Part shown: positions 12,249-24,702 of the stretch, one piece after another
Layout: each line of letters opens with the position of its first letter
Position numbering within the stretch: the stretch's first letter is position 1
Source of the DNA: Cladobotryum mycophilum
Taxonomy: Eukaryota > Ascomycota > Sordariomycetes > Hypocreales > Hypocreaceae
Length of the DNA: 64,000 nt
Direction: 5' to 3'
Assembly (NCBI GenBank): GCA_036429605.1
Contig: JAVFKD010000002.1
Location: 2,046,001-2,110,000 of the forward strand
The notes under the pieces: model-generated
The model's input: only the letters and a program-made list of their open reading frames with translations
What the model was told of the DNA's origin: nothing
Database searches by the model: none
Program-made: the position numbers and the translations under genes

Positions 12249-12278
<30 letters not shown>
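12249..12278. repeat. AG dinucleotide microsatellite
   Basis: A perfect 30-bp AG tract within the gene-poor region. Confidence 0.95.
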
Positions 12279-12279
<1 letters not shown>

Positions 12280-15200
12280 AATCCAATCTGACTGTGTCTC
12301 TGAATACGGAAATGCTTCATTTCTGAATACGTCTCTCGCAGCCCCTTTGGGAAAATAAACAAACAGGGCCCAGTCAACCTCAGATTAAAGTTGTCAAAGG
12401 AATACAATTCGTATTCTACACGCAACGCACCCCGGATATGCTCTGCCCCATGCTGTTGTTCCTGACGATAGGCTATTGGTTTCATCACCGTTGGTTGGGG
12501 TATTGATAAAACTGGTCACCGAGGCTTCTTGGCTCCATCTAGCACCGCATACCTCTCTGAATTGGGTCGCCGTGCATTATGCGTATGCAGGCTGGCTTCT
12601 CGGTACCTGCGGTAGGACATGCACAAGTATGAACTTTCTTTTGAATTGAGTTTTTTTATTCTCGTTTTTCATTTATTTCTACTCACTTATCTCGCAGCTT
12701 CATTTTCGTCTCGGCTTGCATAACTAACATACGTGGCCGCCGCCAAACCCAATCCAACATCCGACTCGTCAGCCATGTCTTTGATATCCCGAGTTTTTAT
12801 TTTATTTTCATTTTTTTTATGATGGATCCCTTTTATGAATCTTAGCTGATGCCTGACTCTTCACTTTTTTCTCTCACAAAAAAAAGATCTCATGATATTA
12901 CAACCTGGATCCTGGATCCTGGCTAGGCTAGGCTCTCCCAACGAGTTGGCAAAAGGCTCCACCAAGTCCACCTCCAAAGCACGCTGGCTCCGATCGCACC
13001 CCTGACTAGCATTCCCTTTGGTTACGATACAATTTACTATCATCACAAGCGAAATTTTCACACTGTTTCGAGGACAGTGGGATTGTTTCGCTTGATGTGA
13101 TTCAATACTCTGGAATTTAAAAATCCCTTGCTTCGGCCGAGAAAGCTTGTTTGGGAGTGCCGGAGAAGCCTGGCCGGGTCGACCAAAACAATTGCAGGGA
13201 CACACCGCGCTCCGTGCTCAGCTTTCACCTTTGTTCGAGATGCTCCGCAGGTCTTGTCTTGTCTTGCCTTTTGATGCATGAAAAAAAAAATTGACTCCGC
13301 CGCCCTGCTTGGTCGCAACCCTGATTCCCATTTCCCAGCCCCCCCATGAGGACCAAGTCTCGACCCTTGGCTCAGCTTCGGAATGGGTGGATGGATGCTT
13401 GGGTCAGGAAGCTTGGGCAGTGAAATCTACTCGGCCAAACAGGGCGACCCAGCGCTTCTTCGAACAGCTACAGGTTTCGGCTAGCAACACAACGCACCAA
13501 CAACATGTAGTAGTTGGAGGTTTGTTTGCTCGTTTGAGAGCCATTAACCCGTGCGCCCCTAACGAGATATGAAGGATGCCGAGTGTTTAGCTGATAGGAT
13601 ATCAATTTGCTATCTACTTGTACAAGTAGGAGGGACTATTTTCGCAAAGCCCCCAAACTTGTTTCATACGCGTAGGCCCGTGTTGGAAAACTCCCCTATA
13701 CCTACCCTTAATTTTACCAGGAGCGAAGCGACATTCAACCCATGATTTTCTGCGCGCCTGTTCGCTATTTCGCTCTCGTATTCTCGCCCTTGGCCTTCAA
13801 GGCAAGGAACACGCGAAGACGTGCCTTGGGAGGAGGGGGTTCCCCGTGAAATTGCTGCCGAGCTGTCACCTCATCGCGCGCCTCGGGTTGCACGGAGGTT
13901 ACCTCGAACGGAAGTTTCTAGCCCTCTTCGATTGGACGGGCGTGGACATGCACAGCTAGCCCGTGCATTGCATCTTGCATTCGCAGGGCAAAAAAAGGGA
14001 GGAACGGTGTGAAAATGTAGGTATGTATGTTCGGGAGACCTAAAGATTTTCTGGAGTGACATCGTCTCCATTGTGCAAGTAGCCTGTATTAGATACTAGG
14101 TACTTTGTTGACCGGAGTTTTGCAATGCAAATGCCCAATGTTTGCTGTGGCGAGGTGAACGGTGTGTGACTTGGCTGCATGTTGTTGTGTTGTCCGGCTG
14201 GTGTAAGAAACATGATATGCAATGCGCTTGTTATCGGTTAGTAAGTTTGTTCTTTTGTCTTGACAACCAACAAAGTCTTGAAAGGCTTCACATGCAGTGC
14301 TGCCAACCTCCCCCATCGTCTCATCCGCCCTTTTTGACGAGGCTTGCTGGCTGTCAACGCCAAGTTTGTCAGTCGAAAATCGGCCGCAGTCGCACGATCC
14401 GATATCTTTCTCTCACCGTGTTCAGCCATCGACGTCAGTGTTGGTTTATCGCTCGGGCGTATCAGTACGGTGAGAGGGAACTACAGCTGTCGTGCAACCC
14501 GAGGTAATGGGGGTCCAGGAACGACTTTGTCTTTTGCAGGTAAAACGCGGGGGGTGTTGTGCGACGATAACGGTAAGTGCTGGCCTGTATCAGTTGGCTG
14601 ATTGCATATTCGCGGATGGCACGATTATGCAGTGTATCTCTATCGAACCCTTGCTTCATTAAAGTTCATTAAATATCGGCCCATTGCTCCAAGCAATAAT
14701 ACACGAGAATCCATCATCTATCTGGTTGACGAGGGCATGGAGAGCTGTGATGACATCAGTGTAGCTACCCTAGAGACATTAGCAATTGCGGAATCTATGT
14801 GTTTCTGTCATATCTTGACATTGTCCTCTGTTTCTGATTTCTTGTAATCAAAAGTGGGGTTTTGAATGATATTCTATCTGGAATAATAAAATTATCAGGC
14901 GATTGTGAGCTGATGTGCTATAATACTGAAACTGGGGAATACAGCTCATTCAAGTCACTCGACCCTCAACCTCGGAATAATCACGATGATAGATCTGTTA
15001 CCTTAACTCTTTTCTGAACTCGTTTCAGCTTTTGATCAATCATGCTCACCAAGAAAACGTACATATAGGATTTTGGGCCATGTACAAGAATAGATAGACG
15101 CCATTACATCTCTATATATATCCATACTCCAATACTGATTGTGCTGGCTTGGGAGTTTCAAAGATGAGAGTAAGCCCCACCCCCACCACACGACACTCAG

Positions 15201-16229
15201 CTGTCGGGTAACACAAGGTAATGACCCGGCCGTCAAAAGATGCCCCCAAATTTAGTGGGTAAGAGGGCTGCGTAGTGGCTTCCAATTCTCATCAACGGAC
15301 GTTCACGTTTCATGTCTTCGGTGAAGGAAAGCGGCACCGAACTTGATGACTCTCTCTCGGAAGAAAGGCACAAAACTCACTGGATGGACGAGACACGTTG
15401 AACCTCGACTCTTTTTCATTCGAGAATTTCCCAGCAATGCCTCACTAGGCCAGAGAATCCAACACCTCTTATACCTGGATGTTCCCTGTGCCGATCATTT
15501 CCCAAGGTCCTTAGTATCGTCATCACCTTATCGCCCCGATACTGTGTGTTTGTTCAGTTGGTTTCCCCCGCTACAACATGTCATCCTTACATACTGAGTG
15601 ACCAATGCTAGCATTCCATGAGACGATACCGAGAGGAATTCAAAAGTACTGTTTTAACAAGAGCATGAAAACCAGATAGCAGCTTGTTATGATCAAGTGA
15701 CAACGTATTCCATCGCAATCATCGGGCGATGATGATGAATGCCACGACCCGCAGCATCGTCAGCCGCACGCTTAGTATTTGGCTTAGCATGGCAAAGCAA
15801 GCTCGCCAAGAACATCCAGGCTAACTGACCCCTCCCGTTTGCTCATAGGTAGGATGGAACCAGTTATGGAACACTGTCGCGACATTGGCCCGGGGTATTG
15901 ATGGTCCGTTTCACTGCCACTATTACGGACTGCCACCATGCCTTCAAACATGGATCATCGAAACTGAATCTCCAGGCATCCTTATTATTAGTCACACGTG
16001 ACGGTGACGGCGTTGCAACCGACGGGGCTTCATTCACGCACAGAGGACCTGCCTTATATGCAGGGTTTACCGTTTGATGCATTATTACATGTTGTAATCC
16101 CACATCTTCAACGCCTTGTTACTCTTCCTCGCATCCATCGTGGTTGATTTGTCGTTACACAACAGAATCCGTCAGGCCATAGAATCGATTCGGGAAATCA
16201 CTTTCGTATGCACAACACCAACGTTCGCC

Positions 16230-17833
16230 ATGGATATGCAACACTTTGCAGCGGGTATGATGTCCTATCCGGAACCACCCGAGTTTGACTACGCCGCCTT
16301 CCTACAAGCGGATGATCTACCCTTTCAAGACGCCGCACAAGTACATGCAAGTGCATCGCTGTCAGAGTCATCTGGCAAGGCCACGCCGCCGAGTTCAGAC
16401 GGGAGAAGCTTGTCGGGCAATACGGAGGTAGTTTCTCGTAGACTGCCAACGCAGAAGCAACGGCTAGAAAGGAGGGGCCATACCAAGAGTCGCCGGGGAT
16501 GTTACAATTGCAAGCGACGGCGAATCAAGGTATGCTGGTGCAAACCATGGCTAGGAGGCGATTTGCTCATGTTGTTATTAGTGTCAGGAAACTCGTCCGG
16601 CATGTGGCCACTGCGTTAAGACGGGACTGAAGTGTGAATATCCGTCCACGCCTCAAATTACCCACCAGGTATGTCCTCCTATAGAAGAGTTATTTGTCAG
16701 GGGTAATCGTTGACCTGTAACGATAGCCTCACCATCAAATTCCCCTGTTCAGTTTACAGGATATGCGCTGTTTCCAGCACTTCCTCACTCAATGCTACCC
16801 TCATCACCCACTGAAACAGGAGGAAATATGGACCCACGAGATCCCCTGTATAGCGCACAATGTAAGTTTTATACATGTGAGTTAATGAATAATAGCGCTA
16901 ACACTTGAAAGCACGAGTTTCTGATGCATGCCATTTTGGGATTTGCCGCCTCCGAGCTGATGCATACTGATACCAGTCTTGTGTCAGTGGCGATGAACCA
17001 CCGAATCAAGGCCATCAAGGCAATCAAGAAGCGCTTGGTGGAGGCATCAAGATCGGACACTTCGTATGAAGAAGCCAATGCCTTGGTAGCGACTTGCTTT
17101 GCTCTGACATTCCAATCCGTCAGTCTTGACGACGGATTGGCAGAGTATATGACCTTTATTCGCGGGATCCTTATTATAGGGATGCAGATGATGTTCAAAA
17201 GCATCAAACCCATCTTTGATAATCTGTTTGACCAAGATCAAGATCGTGTGCTCGCGCCGTATATGGAAGGGTTGCCGTTAATCGAGAGGAGCTGGGCGGA
17301 GGCCGCGGTCGAGGCGATTTCGAATCTGAGACCATTGTGCGTGCAGCAGGTGGAGATTGAGTACTACGACCAGCTCATGAACATTGCCTCGCATCTCCTG
17401 ACCAATTCCTATGAGGGTAAGTCAATATTCCAAATTCCCCTTGGCGGCTCGTCGTGGGCTGACCAGCTTGTTAGCATACAAAGCAAACTCCAAGCAGTAT
17501 GGGTGGTGGATGATGCTCCCGCACGCCACGTTCCAGGAACTCATCAACCCCAACAATCAAGTTGTTATCCTGCTGCATTCTCACTGGATCTCACTTTCTC
17601 AAATCATGGCTTTTATCAACCAGCAGGAGTACGAGGTGCGTGATAAGAAACCGTCAAGGCAGGACGGGCGAATCGACCCGGGGTTTATTCGATGGCTCAA
17701 GTTTCTTAATGCGCGGGTGGATTACGAGCATCAGATGTTTAACCAGTGGCCGATGTGGGTGGATGAGCAGTTGGACGAGGACATTTCCTTTTTGGGAAGT
17801 TTGTGTAACTTTTATCACGACTGTGATGGTTGA
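16230..17833 (+). CDS. Zn2Cys6 transcription factor, Upc2/Ecm22-like (sterol uptake control type)
   Basis: Five exons (16230-16529, 16582-16668, 16727-16861, 16912-17416, 17475-17833) give 461 residues, all introns being 50-58 bp. The binuclear cluster is split by intron 1. Cysteines fall at 91, 94, 101, 108, 111 and 118, the exact C-x2-C-x6-C-x6-C-x2-C-x6-C spacing, preceded by a basic stretch. After the cluster comes the stretch FSLQDMRCFQHFLTQCYPHH with IWTHEIPCIAHN, then HEFLMHAILGFAASELM, typical of the Upc2-like family. Its C-terminal helical domain binds ergosterol in yeast Upc2 and moves the factor from cytosol to nucleus when sterol falls. Many filamentous-fungal members regulate other pathways, so sterol sensing is family inference only. 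The gene lies downstream of a 6-kb gene-free stretch. Confidence 0.88.
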
Positions 17834-18904
17834 CGATTGCTTCGTGCGGTACTCGGTGGATATATGCCATCTCGGGTATTTAGCTGTGTGTAGTATGGTA
17901 TGCCTTGCGACTTTTTCTTACTTGCTAGTTAAACAAAGTGCACCAGAATGGGAAGAGAAGGAAGTTGAATGGAAATATGGAAATATCAAGATGAACAACT
18001 GTTTGGACGAATACATGGCTACGTTTAATGGACTCGGCAGATGCTAATAGCTCTCTGCATGATGAACAAACTTCCTGTTTCTACCTCTACGAGGAATACG
18101 GAACTCTAGTGTGTCTATAATGGGTCCTGCAATACATGTACATATGCCGAACCTACATGAATGTGCAGCATCACCAGCCACGGCTGAATCAACCTCGAAA
18201 GCATGATGACGGCAGTTGTAACAATCGCGTATCTCTCGTTTCAATAATACCAAGCTTTAGGGCACAGCCACTAACAAGAGCCCAATAACGCAGACGATGA
18301 GCAGCATTGGGATGAGGGCTCTCCAAACGCGCGAGGCATCTTGATTGGGCTCTTTTGCTCCACCTCGCGTTCATCGTATTCTGCGTATTGATCGGTTTGG
18401 GGAATGCGAGACCCACTCATGGAGAGGTGCTGTCCAATCATGCAAAACTGAGGTGAGTTTTTTGTGGGTATGGGGGAGGGTGACCTTTTCTCAGCCGGGC
18501 TGACTGCGCTGCTTTTTCCCAATATTTGACGGGGGGCGGAACACACGGTTTAGGCTGGCCATGCGGGAGGCGTTGTGGCTGACGGTTGCGTATAGATCGG
18601 GTTTTTCTTCTTCTTTTGACTCGAACTTGTGGTTGGCTTCCCTGTTATCGTGACTTTGGGAAACGGGCTGGGAAGTGGGAGATGGGGCGAGGAAGGAAAT
18701 GGTATATAGAGGGGGTCATGTTCCAGAAGATTTTTGGAATTGGAATTGGAGACATCATCTCATCATATAGAGACAAGCAAGAGACAAGAACACCTTTAAT
18801 TGATACAACATCTCCTTCAATCATTACTTCAGTAGCAGAACAAAGCCCTTTATACAACCATCATTTTTATCATTATTTGGATATATCCAAACAGTCAAAT
18901 CACA
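17834..18904. other. Intergenic region between two plus-strand genes
   Basis: No gene seen. The first part should be the 3' UTR of the Zn2Cys6 gene. The last 150 bases (A/T- and CAT-rich, ending in a CACAATG start context) look like the 5' UTR of the next gene. A long open frame runs through this leader from 18586, but its predicted residues are UTR-like. Confidence 0.4.
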
Positions 18905-19818
18905 ATGACCAGCACTCAAGCCGACGCCTCGACCGGCCCATCTCTCTTCAACAGGAGAAAATCACAAGGCGCATCCTCGCTCCCCCCGAGTACTCATCTG
19001 GCGAATATGTCGAACTCAGGGCTCTCTCTACTACGTCGTCTACCTCTAGCGTAGCGCCTCCAAACTACGAGCTCGCCGTCGCTGGTTCATCATCATCGTC
19101 CTCTTCATCTTCGTTCCAAGCGACCACGTCTTTTCAGATTGACACCCTTGGCCACCCACTCATCGCCCTTCCCTTCCCCCAACGACCCATTCCCATCCCG
19201 GTCTACGTAGTGGACCACACAGGTTGCGTCGGTAATCTTGCCTACCAATCGGTACGCCCCGAACGCTCCTCCGGTAACAGCGCACTCTTCCGCGCCGGAG
19301 ATGAACACCCCGTCTGCTCCACGACCTACCGCTTTGGTCCCGGCCGGCCGCCCAAGATCCAGCTCTCCGGGGTCGTAGCCTATGATGAGGAGTTTGAGGT
19401 GAATAACAGGGGCATCACCACGCGCGCTCAGGTTATACGCACGCATTTGGGGACTTTCCAGTGGCGGTATGCAAGCAAGCAAGAGCGGCGGGAGGCTGTG
19501 GCAGATAGCCTTCTTATCCTAGACCGAATCACATCGGTAACCCTAGAGGGAGGAAAGCAGGAGGAGCAAAGGAAACCAGTCGCACAACTGGTGCGCAACG
19601 CCGAGTTCCGCACAGAGGGTTCAAAGTCCTCTACTGCGGGCAATGGAGGCAGGTTGGTGATGGATTTGAGGGAGTGGCTTGGTACAAAGGGCGAAGCAGA
19701 GCAGATGGAAGTATTGGCTGTGGCGAGCTGCTTGGCCATGTTGAAGAAGGAGATTGACAGGAGGAGGATGCACCAAGCAATTGTTATTATGGGTGCCGCT
19801 TCCGGTGGTGGCCCGTAA
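18905..19818 (+). CDS. Conserved protein of unknown function, 5' frame broken at a C-run
   Basis: The body of the protein (frame from 18940 to the stop at 19818, 292 residues) is one exon. It holds a Ser-run near the front, then a compact domain beginning IDTLGHPLIALPFP and containing GTFQWRYASKQERR. It ends MEVLAVASCLAMLKKEIDRR with a Gly-rich tail. The best start codon by context (ATG at 18905 after CAAATCACA) is in a different frame: it reads about 12 sensible residues and then runs to an early stop. One additional base in the C-run at 18937-18939 would join both parts into about 304 residues. The stretch contains no GT donor, so an intron cannot explain it. I do not recognise the family with confidence; a tubby-like or LURP-like fold is only a guess from the short beta-like strands. 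Confidence 0.65.
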
Positions 19819-19981
19819 AGGGGTAGGCAAAAGGCATGATATGAAGATGAGGGAGATTGAAGCGGTAGATACCCGGATGATGTAACGATTTCTTCTGTTA
19901 TTTGCTATTAATATTACAGTTAGATTTGTGTAGATGGTATATTTTGATAGACTCAATGTTGAACCTGATGCTCAAACAAAC

Positions 19982-22080
19982 TTAGATGGCCGTCTTTTCT
20001 GCCCTGTTTAGTTTCAAGATCTCTGCACTTGGCCGCTCTGTATCTTCTGTCAAGGTCTCAAGATCCTTCTTGCTGCATTTGGCCGTATACTTGACGCAGC
20101 ACTCCTCCCCGAAAAATGGATCGTCCGTGCAGGATTTGCCCCAGAGTTCGATAGTCAGTACCCACACCGTAAGACCCAGAGTGATGGAGATGAGATCGAG
20201 AGATCGCAGAGAATGCGCCATCGGCAGGAAGAACATGATGATACAGACGGCCACGCGATTTGCCAATCTGATGTGTTTGTTTAATCGGAGGGTAGGGGGC
20301 TTCCTGTGCTCGTGAGAAAAGGAAATGGCTGCCATGGAGAGGAGGGCAATGGCCAGGCCCTGGCAGTAGAAGAAGCGCACGCCGTTCCCGAATCCTTCTT
20401 CAGCGGCTAGCCGATATCCCTCTGTAAGTTGTTCAGGATTGGTATTAGGCACATCAGATGCTAGAACAAGTCTTGACAATCCTGTAGTGGCGACGATGTA
20501 GCTCATAATAAATGGTAGGTGGGCAAAGCCCCACAAGCCAGCTGCATTCCGATTTCAGCACAAATGAATAATAGGGATAGGGAATTTTCCTACCTGAAAA
20601 TGCTGAACGTCGAATAGCATGTAGGTTTATACTGCTGCCGTCAATGTCAAAGTAAATCCAATTAAAGGTAAAGGCCTGCATCATCCCAAGCACTGCCTTT
20701 CCCAAGTAGGCGTTGACGTTGTACCCTCCATTGCTCTGGAACAGAATAGCCACAACTGAGTAACCGAGAACAAGCGACACAAAGGCATTCATTCTCTCCA
20801 CCCTGTGTTCAATGTTGGTTGCCGGGTAGAACTCAAAGACTCGGTTCAAGCGTTTGGCTACCGTATTTCCCTCGACTTGCTTCTGCCCAAACCTGACAAA
20901 GGCGAAGAAGAAAACATGCCCATACATATCCAAGAAGAGGGCGGGGAAAATTAGCCCAAGACGACCTGGCATATCGACATGAACGCTGGCGATCCAAAGA
21001 GCTGTTGGGGTGATGATGGTAAAGATCTGGGCAATCATGACGCCCTTGATCATGGGCAATAGGTAGGCAGTTACTCCGTAAAATATTGCTGTACAGATTC
21101 GTGTTGCGAGATAAAATGAGACGAGTTGTAGGTATGTATCGTGCTCCGGAGGTGCGTAGAAGCTGTTGGTCATGTTTGTTGTGAAGCTGTGCGTGTAAGT
21201 ACGAATCTCATAGGGGTACCAATACTACTAGCTTTTACTTACCCAAGAAGACATGCAATAGCAAATAAAATCTCCATTCGCGTGACAACATCATCAGTCT
21301 CGAACCAGCTCAAGGTTGTGGTAATATCTGTCCAGATCTTCCAAGTCATAATAAAGGTAATGACAAAGCGGAGCAATTCATGACCAGTAGGGTCTTCCGC
21401 CATATGCTCACCATTGGAGTGAATAATGCCGACTGAATTCCCGTCAATGGTCATTGTTCCGTTCGCGAACAGGTACAAGGATTGGGGGGCTTACCGTAGA
21501 GAAGATCGAGGAATAGCTCAATGGCCATAATCTCGGTCTGTTCTGATGCTCGCCAGAGTAAGCCCTGATGAAACCATTGCTTGACTACCGGTCGCTTGAA
21601 CAACTTGGTAGTCTCTCCACGACGCTCGGCGCCATAGTTTGCAGTGTCGATAGACTTCTCAGATATGGACGCGTGGGACGAAGCCATGATATGATCCTCA
21701 TCGCTGTAGGTCCGCAACGCAGCATCATAGCCAAACTTGCTAAAATTGCCATGCAGCCCCGTAGATTGGTTCTCTAGGCGCTCAAGCTCTGAATTGACCT
21801 TGTTCAACTGGTTGTGGATCCTCTCCCATTCCTCAAAGGCGGGCCCATGCTGTTCTCGCAAGCGTTTCCGACGGTCCTCATGGTGATCTCGCGACTGGCG
21901 GAGATATTCGCCGTGCTCAGTAGAGCCATGGACTACAATCTCGACCTGGATTTCATCATTGTTTGCGTACTTGCGCTGCAGGTCTTCAAGGTCTTCCGGA
22001 AGAGATACGATGATCTTCTTGCCATCAGGAAGCTGGAGTTCCTGAGGTCGACGCCGTCTCCCAGAAGGAGTTGCAGACAT
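19982..22080 (-). CDS. LtrA-family (low temperature requirement A-like) multipass membrane protein
   Basis: Four exons read on the minus strand (22080-21495, 21432-21243, 21186-20594, 20541-19982) join in frame to 642 residues; introns are 62, 56 and 51-52 bp. The N-terminal 130 residues are charged and helical (coiled-coil-like, RDHHEDRRKRLREQHGPAFEEWERIHNQL). Then comes FLDLLYGVGIIHSNGEH and a series of about ten hydrophobic spans, including FVITFIMTWKIWTD and WFETDDVVTRMEILFAI, typical of the LtrA family. Bacterial LtrA was named for cold growth; the biochemical role is unknown, and fungal members are usually annotated only by this domain. A charged, Lys/Glu-rich tail follows. It is probably in the plasma or an internal membrane; substrate unknown. 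The 3' end is convergent with the preceding plus-strand gene, 163 bp away. Confidence 0.85.
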
Positions 22081-22567
22081 AGTAAAGACGATGTTTATGA
22101 CAAAACCGATTCAATTGAAGCGACTGTAGATGTGAAGAGAAACATGAAGAAGTTTGTCCGAGACGTTGCAGAGATAAATAAAGTTCTATACTAGGTAAGC
22201 AGGAGCGGCAGAGTTGTAGCTTTATAGCGAATGCAGCATAGCGACTTTCATTAGCCATTCCGGGCAGTGGCTTCTCACCACCAAACGCACCCGACCTTAC
22301 GAGGTAGTCCCAGAACATTTTTTGCTGACTTCTTTATTTCCATTTTGGGAACTTCTCTCTCGGTGGGATTTTGCATGCTCATGTAATCTGTGTTTAATTG
22401 GGTTTAATGTGTCTTGGTGGATGTTATAAGCTGCAGGGGTTGTAGAGGTCTGTGTGTTGAGCTACAACCATGTGCATGTAAGTGAGCTCTGTGATTTATG
22501 AGTAGGATTTTAATGCCTGACTTTAAGGTATTAAAGAGTTGGAATAACCCGGCTAGATTAGATAGAT
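22081..22567. other. Promoter region of the LtrA-like gene
   Basis: About 490 bases with no coding signal, between the LtrA-like start (minus) and the F-box-type relic (plus). If the relic once had an F-box it would have lain here, but I cannot see one. Confidence 0.4.
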
Positions 22568-23659
22568 TTGAACAGACTGGAACGTCTGCCACTTAAGCGT
22601 TATATTTGGCTAATGCCGAGTTTATATAGCATCAGGCTTAGCACGCCCCTTTTTTGCAATGGCTGCAACGAGACTCACCCCGCTTATCTCTTCCCTTCCG
22701 CTCAGAGAAGGGAGTCGCTGTTTCATCGGATGTGTGTTGGGGGGCTTGGGCATATCAAGATATGCGATCATAAGACGTCCAACTGGGGAGATATGGAGGC
22801 CACTCGTCTCTCGGGGCAAATAAAGAATATCACCTGCGAACATAAATCTCACCGGCCTCATAATCTGGCAAAGATAGCCTCATTCGGAGCTGTATTTCCA
22901 CATTGCTCCATTATTCCTGGAGCCATTTCCCCCATTTTCCCCATTTTCAACTTCATAAAGATCACCTGGGAGCTTCCGCTGTTAGATTTGAAGCCAAGGC
23001 AGCTACCCACTCTCGATGCCATGCGAGAGGAGCTAAGGGAGTTGCCTGAAAGCGTGCTTCTAAGCCACAAGCTTTGCAGACATGTATCACTTAGCGATAT
23101 GGGCCTTACGGCCGCTCTTGAGTCAAATGACTGCGGCTGCTTCTTTAGATCGGCAGCGTCACCCAAACAAATCAAGTGGTGTGTATTTAGATCGACCCCC
23201 ATTAGCTGCAAAAAGCACGGCTTTCACTGCCCGGAATGCGACACAATTTATGAATGGAGAAGAAAAGGAAACCGAATCTTTCTGAAGTTTACGTACGATT
23301 GGGCAAGCAAGACCCCAACGGGACCTCCCTGGCTTAACTTCCTCGACGATGATAGTTGGAACAGCCTCTTTGACGAGGAAACCCGTCATGTATTCCAGTG
23401 CGACAACACCACTTGCGCCAACAGAACTAGATGCTGATGGCTTAGAACTGTCAAACAGTTTGCATTGAATAATGGTGGATCTCACCCTGACTCAGGACTC
23501 GTATTCGTGCGCGGAAAGCCACTCCCTGCGGAGTATTGGAAGCTGAAAAAGTCGCCAGCCAGATGTTTTATTGCTCCCTCACACTACGGCTTCCCACACA
23601 AGTGGGCTCTCGACGAGATAGCCAGCGCTGCATCGAATAGCTCTATAAAACAGCGTTAG
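22568..23659 (+). pseudogene. Relic of a fungal F-box-type protein, interrupted by TGA
   Basis: One frame runs from 22568 to a TGA at 23435-23437 (289 codons). It then continues open in the same frame for another 73 codons to a TAG at 23657-23659, still with protein-like content (LVFVRGKPLPAEYW, PSHYGFPHKWALDEI). The body contains CNGCNETHPAYLFPSAQRRE and RMCVGGLGHIKICDHKTSNWGDM. This is the cysteine-containing motif style of many fungal F-box proteins, where C-x2-C-x4-HP is followed by a CEH-type motif. Two further Cys pairs (CPEC; CDNTTCANRTRC) may bind metal. No F-box is visible upstream and the first 25 residues look like random translation, so the N terminus is probably lost. One internal stop and a missing N terminus argue for a pseudogene; stop readthrough or a base error cannot be excluded. 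Confidence 0.5.
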
Positions 23660-24702
23660 GAGCAGCGGTTGCCGTCTAGATCTCTTCCAATTTCTTAGGG
23701 GTCTCTTTAGGATTGTTATGAACACGGATAATCGGTTAGAGAGGTGTGATAGGGATTAAACGACGCAGTAGCGGATTAATTCCATGTCTTATACTCTTTG
23801 GGCACAGCTCTTACCCAGAAATACCAACTACATTACGATACTTACCAATACCTATCTATCTATGCTTTAAATTCTGTGATTGAACGGTGAACGTGGCATT
23901 TGGTGTCTGTGTTTTTGGTACGTTTGTTATCAGATCATCGGATAAGGTGCAGTGATGATGATGAAAGCGATCCCGTCTCCCAGATACGTCAGTTGGCCAT
24001 AAAATATTGTTAATACCATGAACTACCGGATGACTGTAGACCTTGGCATGCTTCTCAAACCTTCCTTCGCACCATAATGCTAAAAAGTGTACAAGTAAAC
24101 AGGCTTATGTTTGCCCCTTTTCTGCTCATAATCTATGACATTGTCTATTATGTCAGCTACAAATGCTACCAAGGCTCCTTTGCTCTCCTTATTAACACGC
24201 TGGACCTAGGGTACTAGTATACAAGCCGTGTCGGGGATGTGTATGGCTCTCCTATAGAGGATTCTATTGGCATCCCGGTAGTAAGGGGTATCCTTAAAAC
24301 GCCGTGACTAGCAGATATGACCCTGACTCATCATCACCATCAAGGATTATGGGAAAGAGAGATGTAATATTGTGCATGGAATTGCACAAGGCAGTCGATT
24401 AAGCTGCAGCTCATCCATACTCTTTGGATGAAACGCATAGTCGTATATACATGTATATCCCGCTCATACAAAGTCTTTCTTTTACCTTTTTAGTCTCTGT
24501 CCAAGCATACCAAGTATTTTTTGTATCAAACCGCCATGCACCCATTTTACTTTTAAAGCCGTTCATGAGAGGAGCATTATACATCATTCAAACGCCGAAC
24601 CATCAGAGTCCCATAATAGTACAAGTCGTATCGTGTCTTTTCTTTTTTGTGGTTTTGTTTTTCTTTCTTTCTTTCTCGCTTTTTCTTTTGGTCCAACGTG
24701 GT
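23660..24702. other. Intergenic region, nothing recognised
   Basis: About 1 kb with no coding or RNA gene that I can see. The right third, A/T-rich with T-runs near 24640-24690, should hold the 3' UTR of the GrpE gene. Confidence 0.4.

Larger units (their letters stand above)
10099..16229. other. 6.1-kb region with no recognisable gene
   Basis: No frame here has the length, composition or splice structure of a gene. The longest (133 codons near 11271) has no recognisable content. The first few hundred bases are the GH128 promoter and the last kilobase is upstream of the Zn2Cys6 gene at 16230. Simple repeats are a GT tract (10144-10167), a CAAT tract (11231-11262), GGAT-like repeats (about 11765-11790) and a GA tract (12249-12278). 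Base composition looks balanced, not RIP-like, so this is not an obvious dead transposon. Confidence 0.5.
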
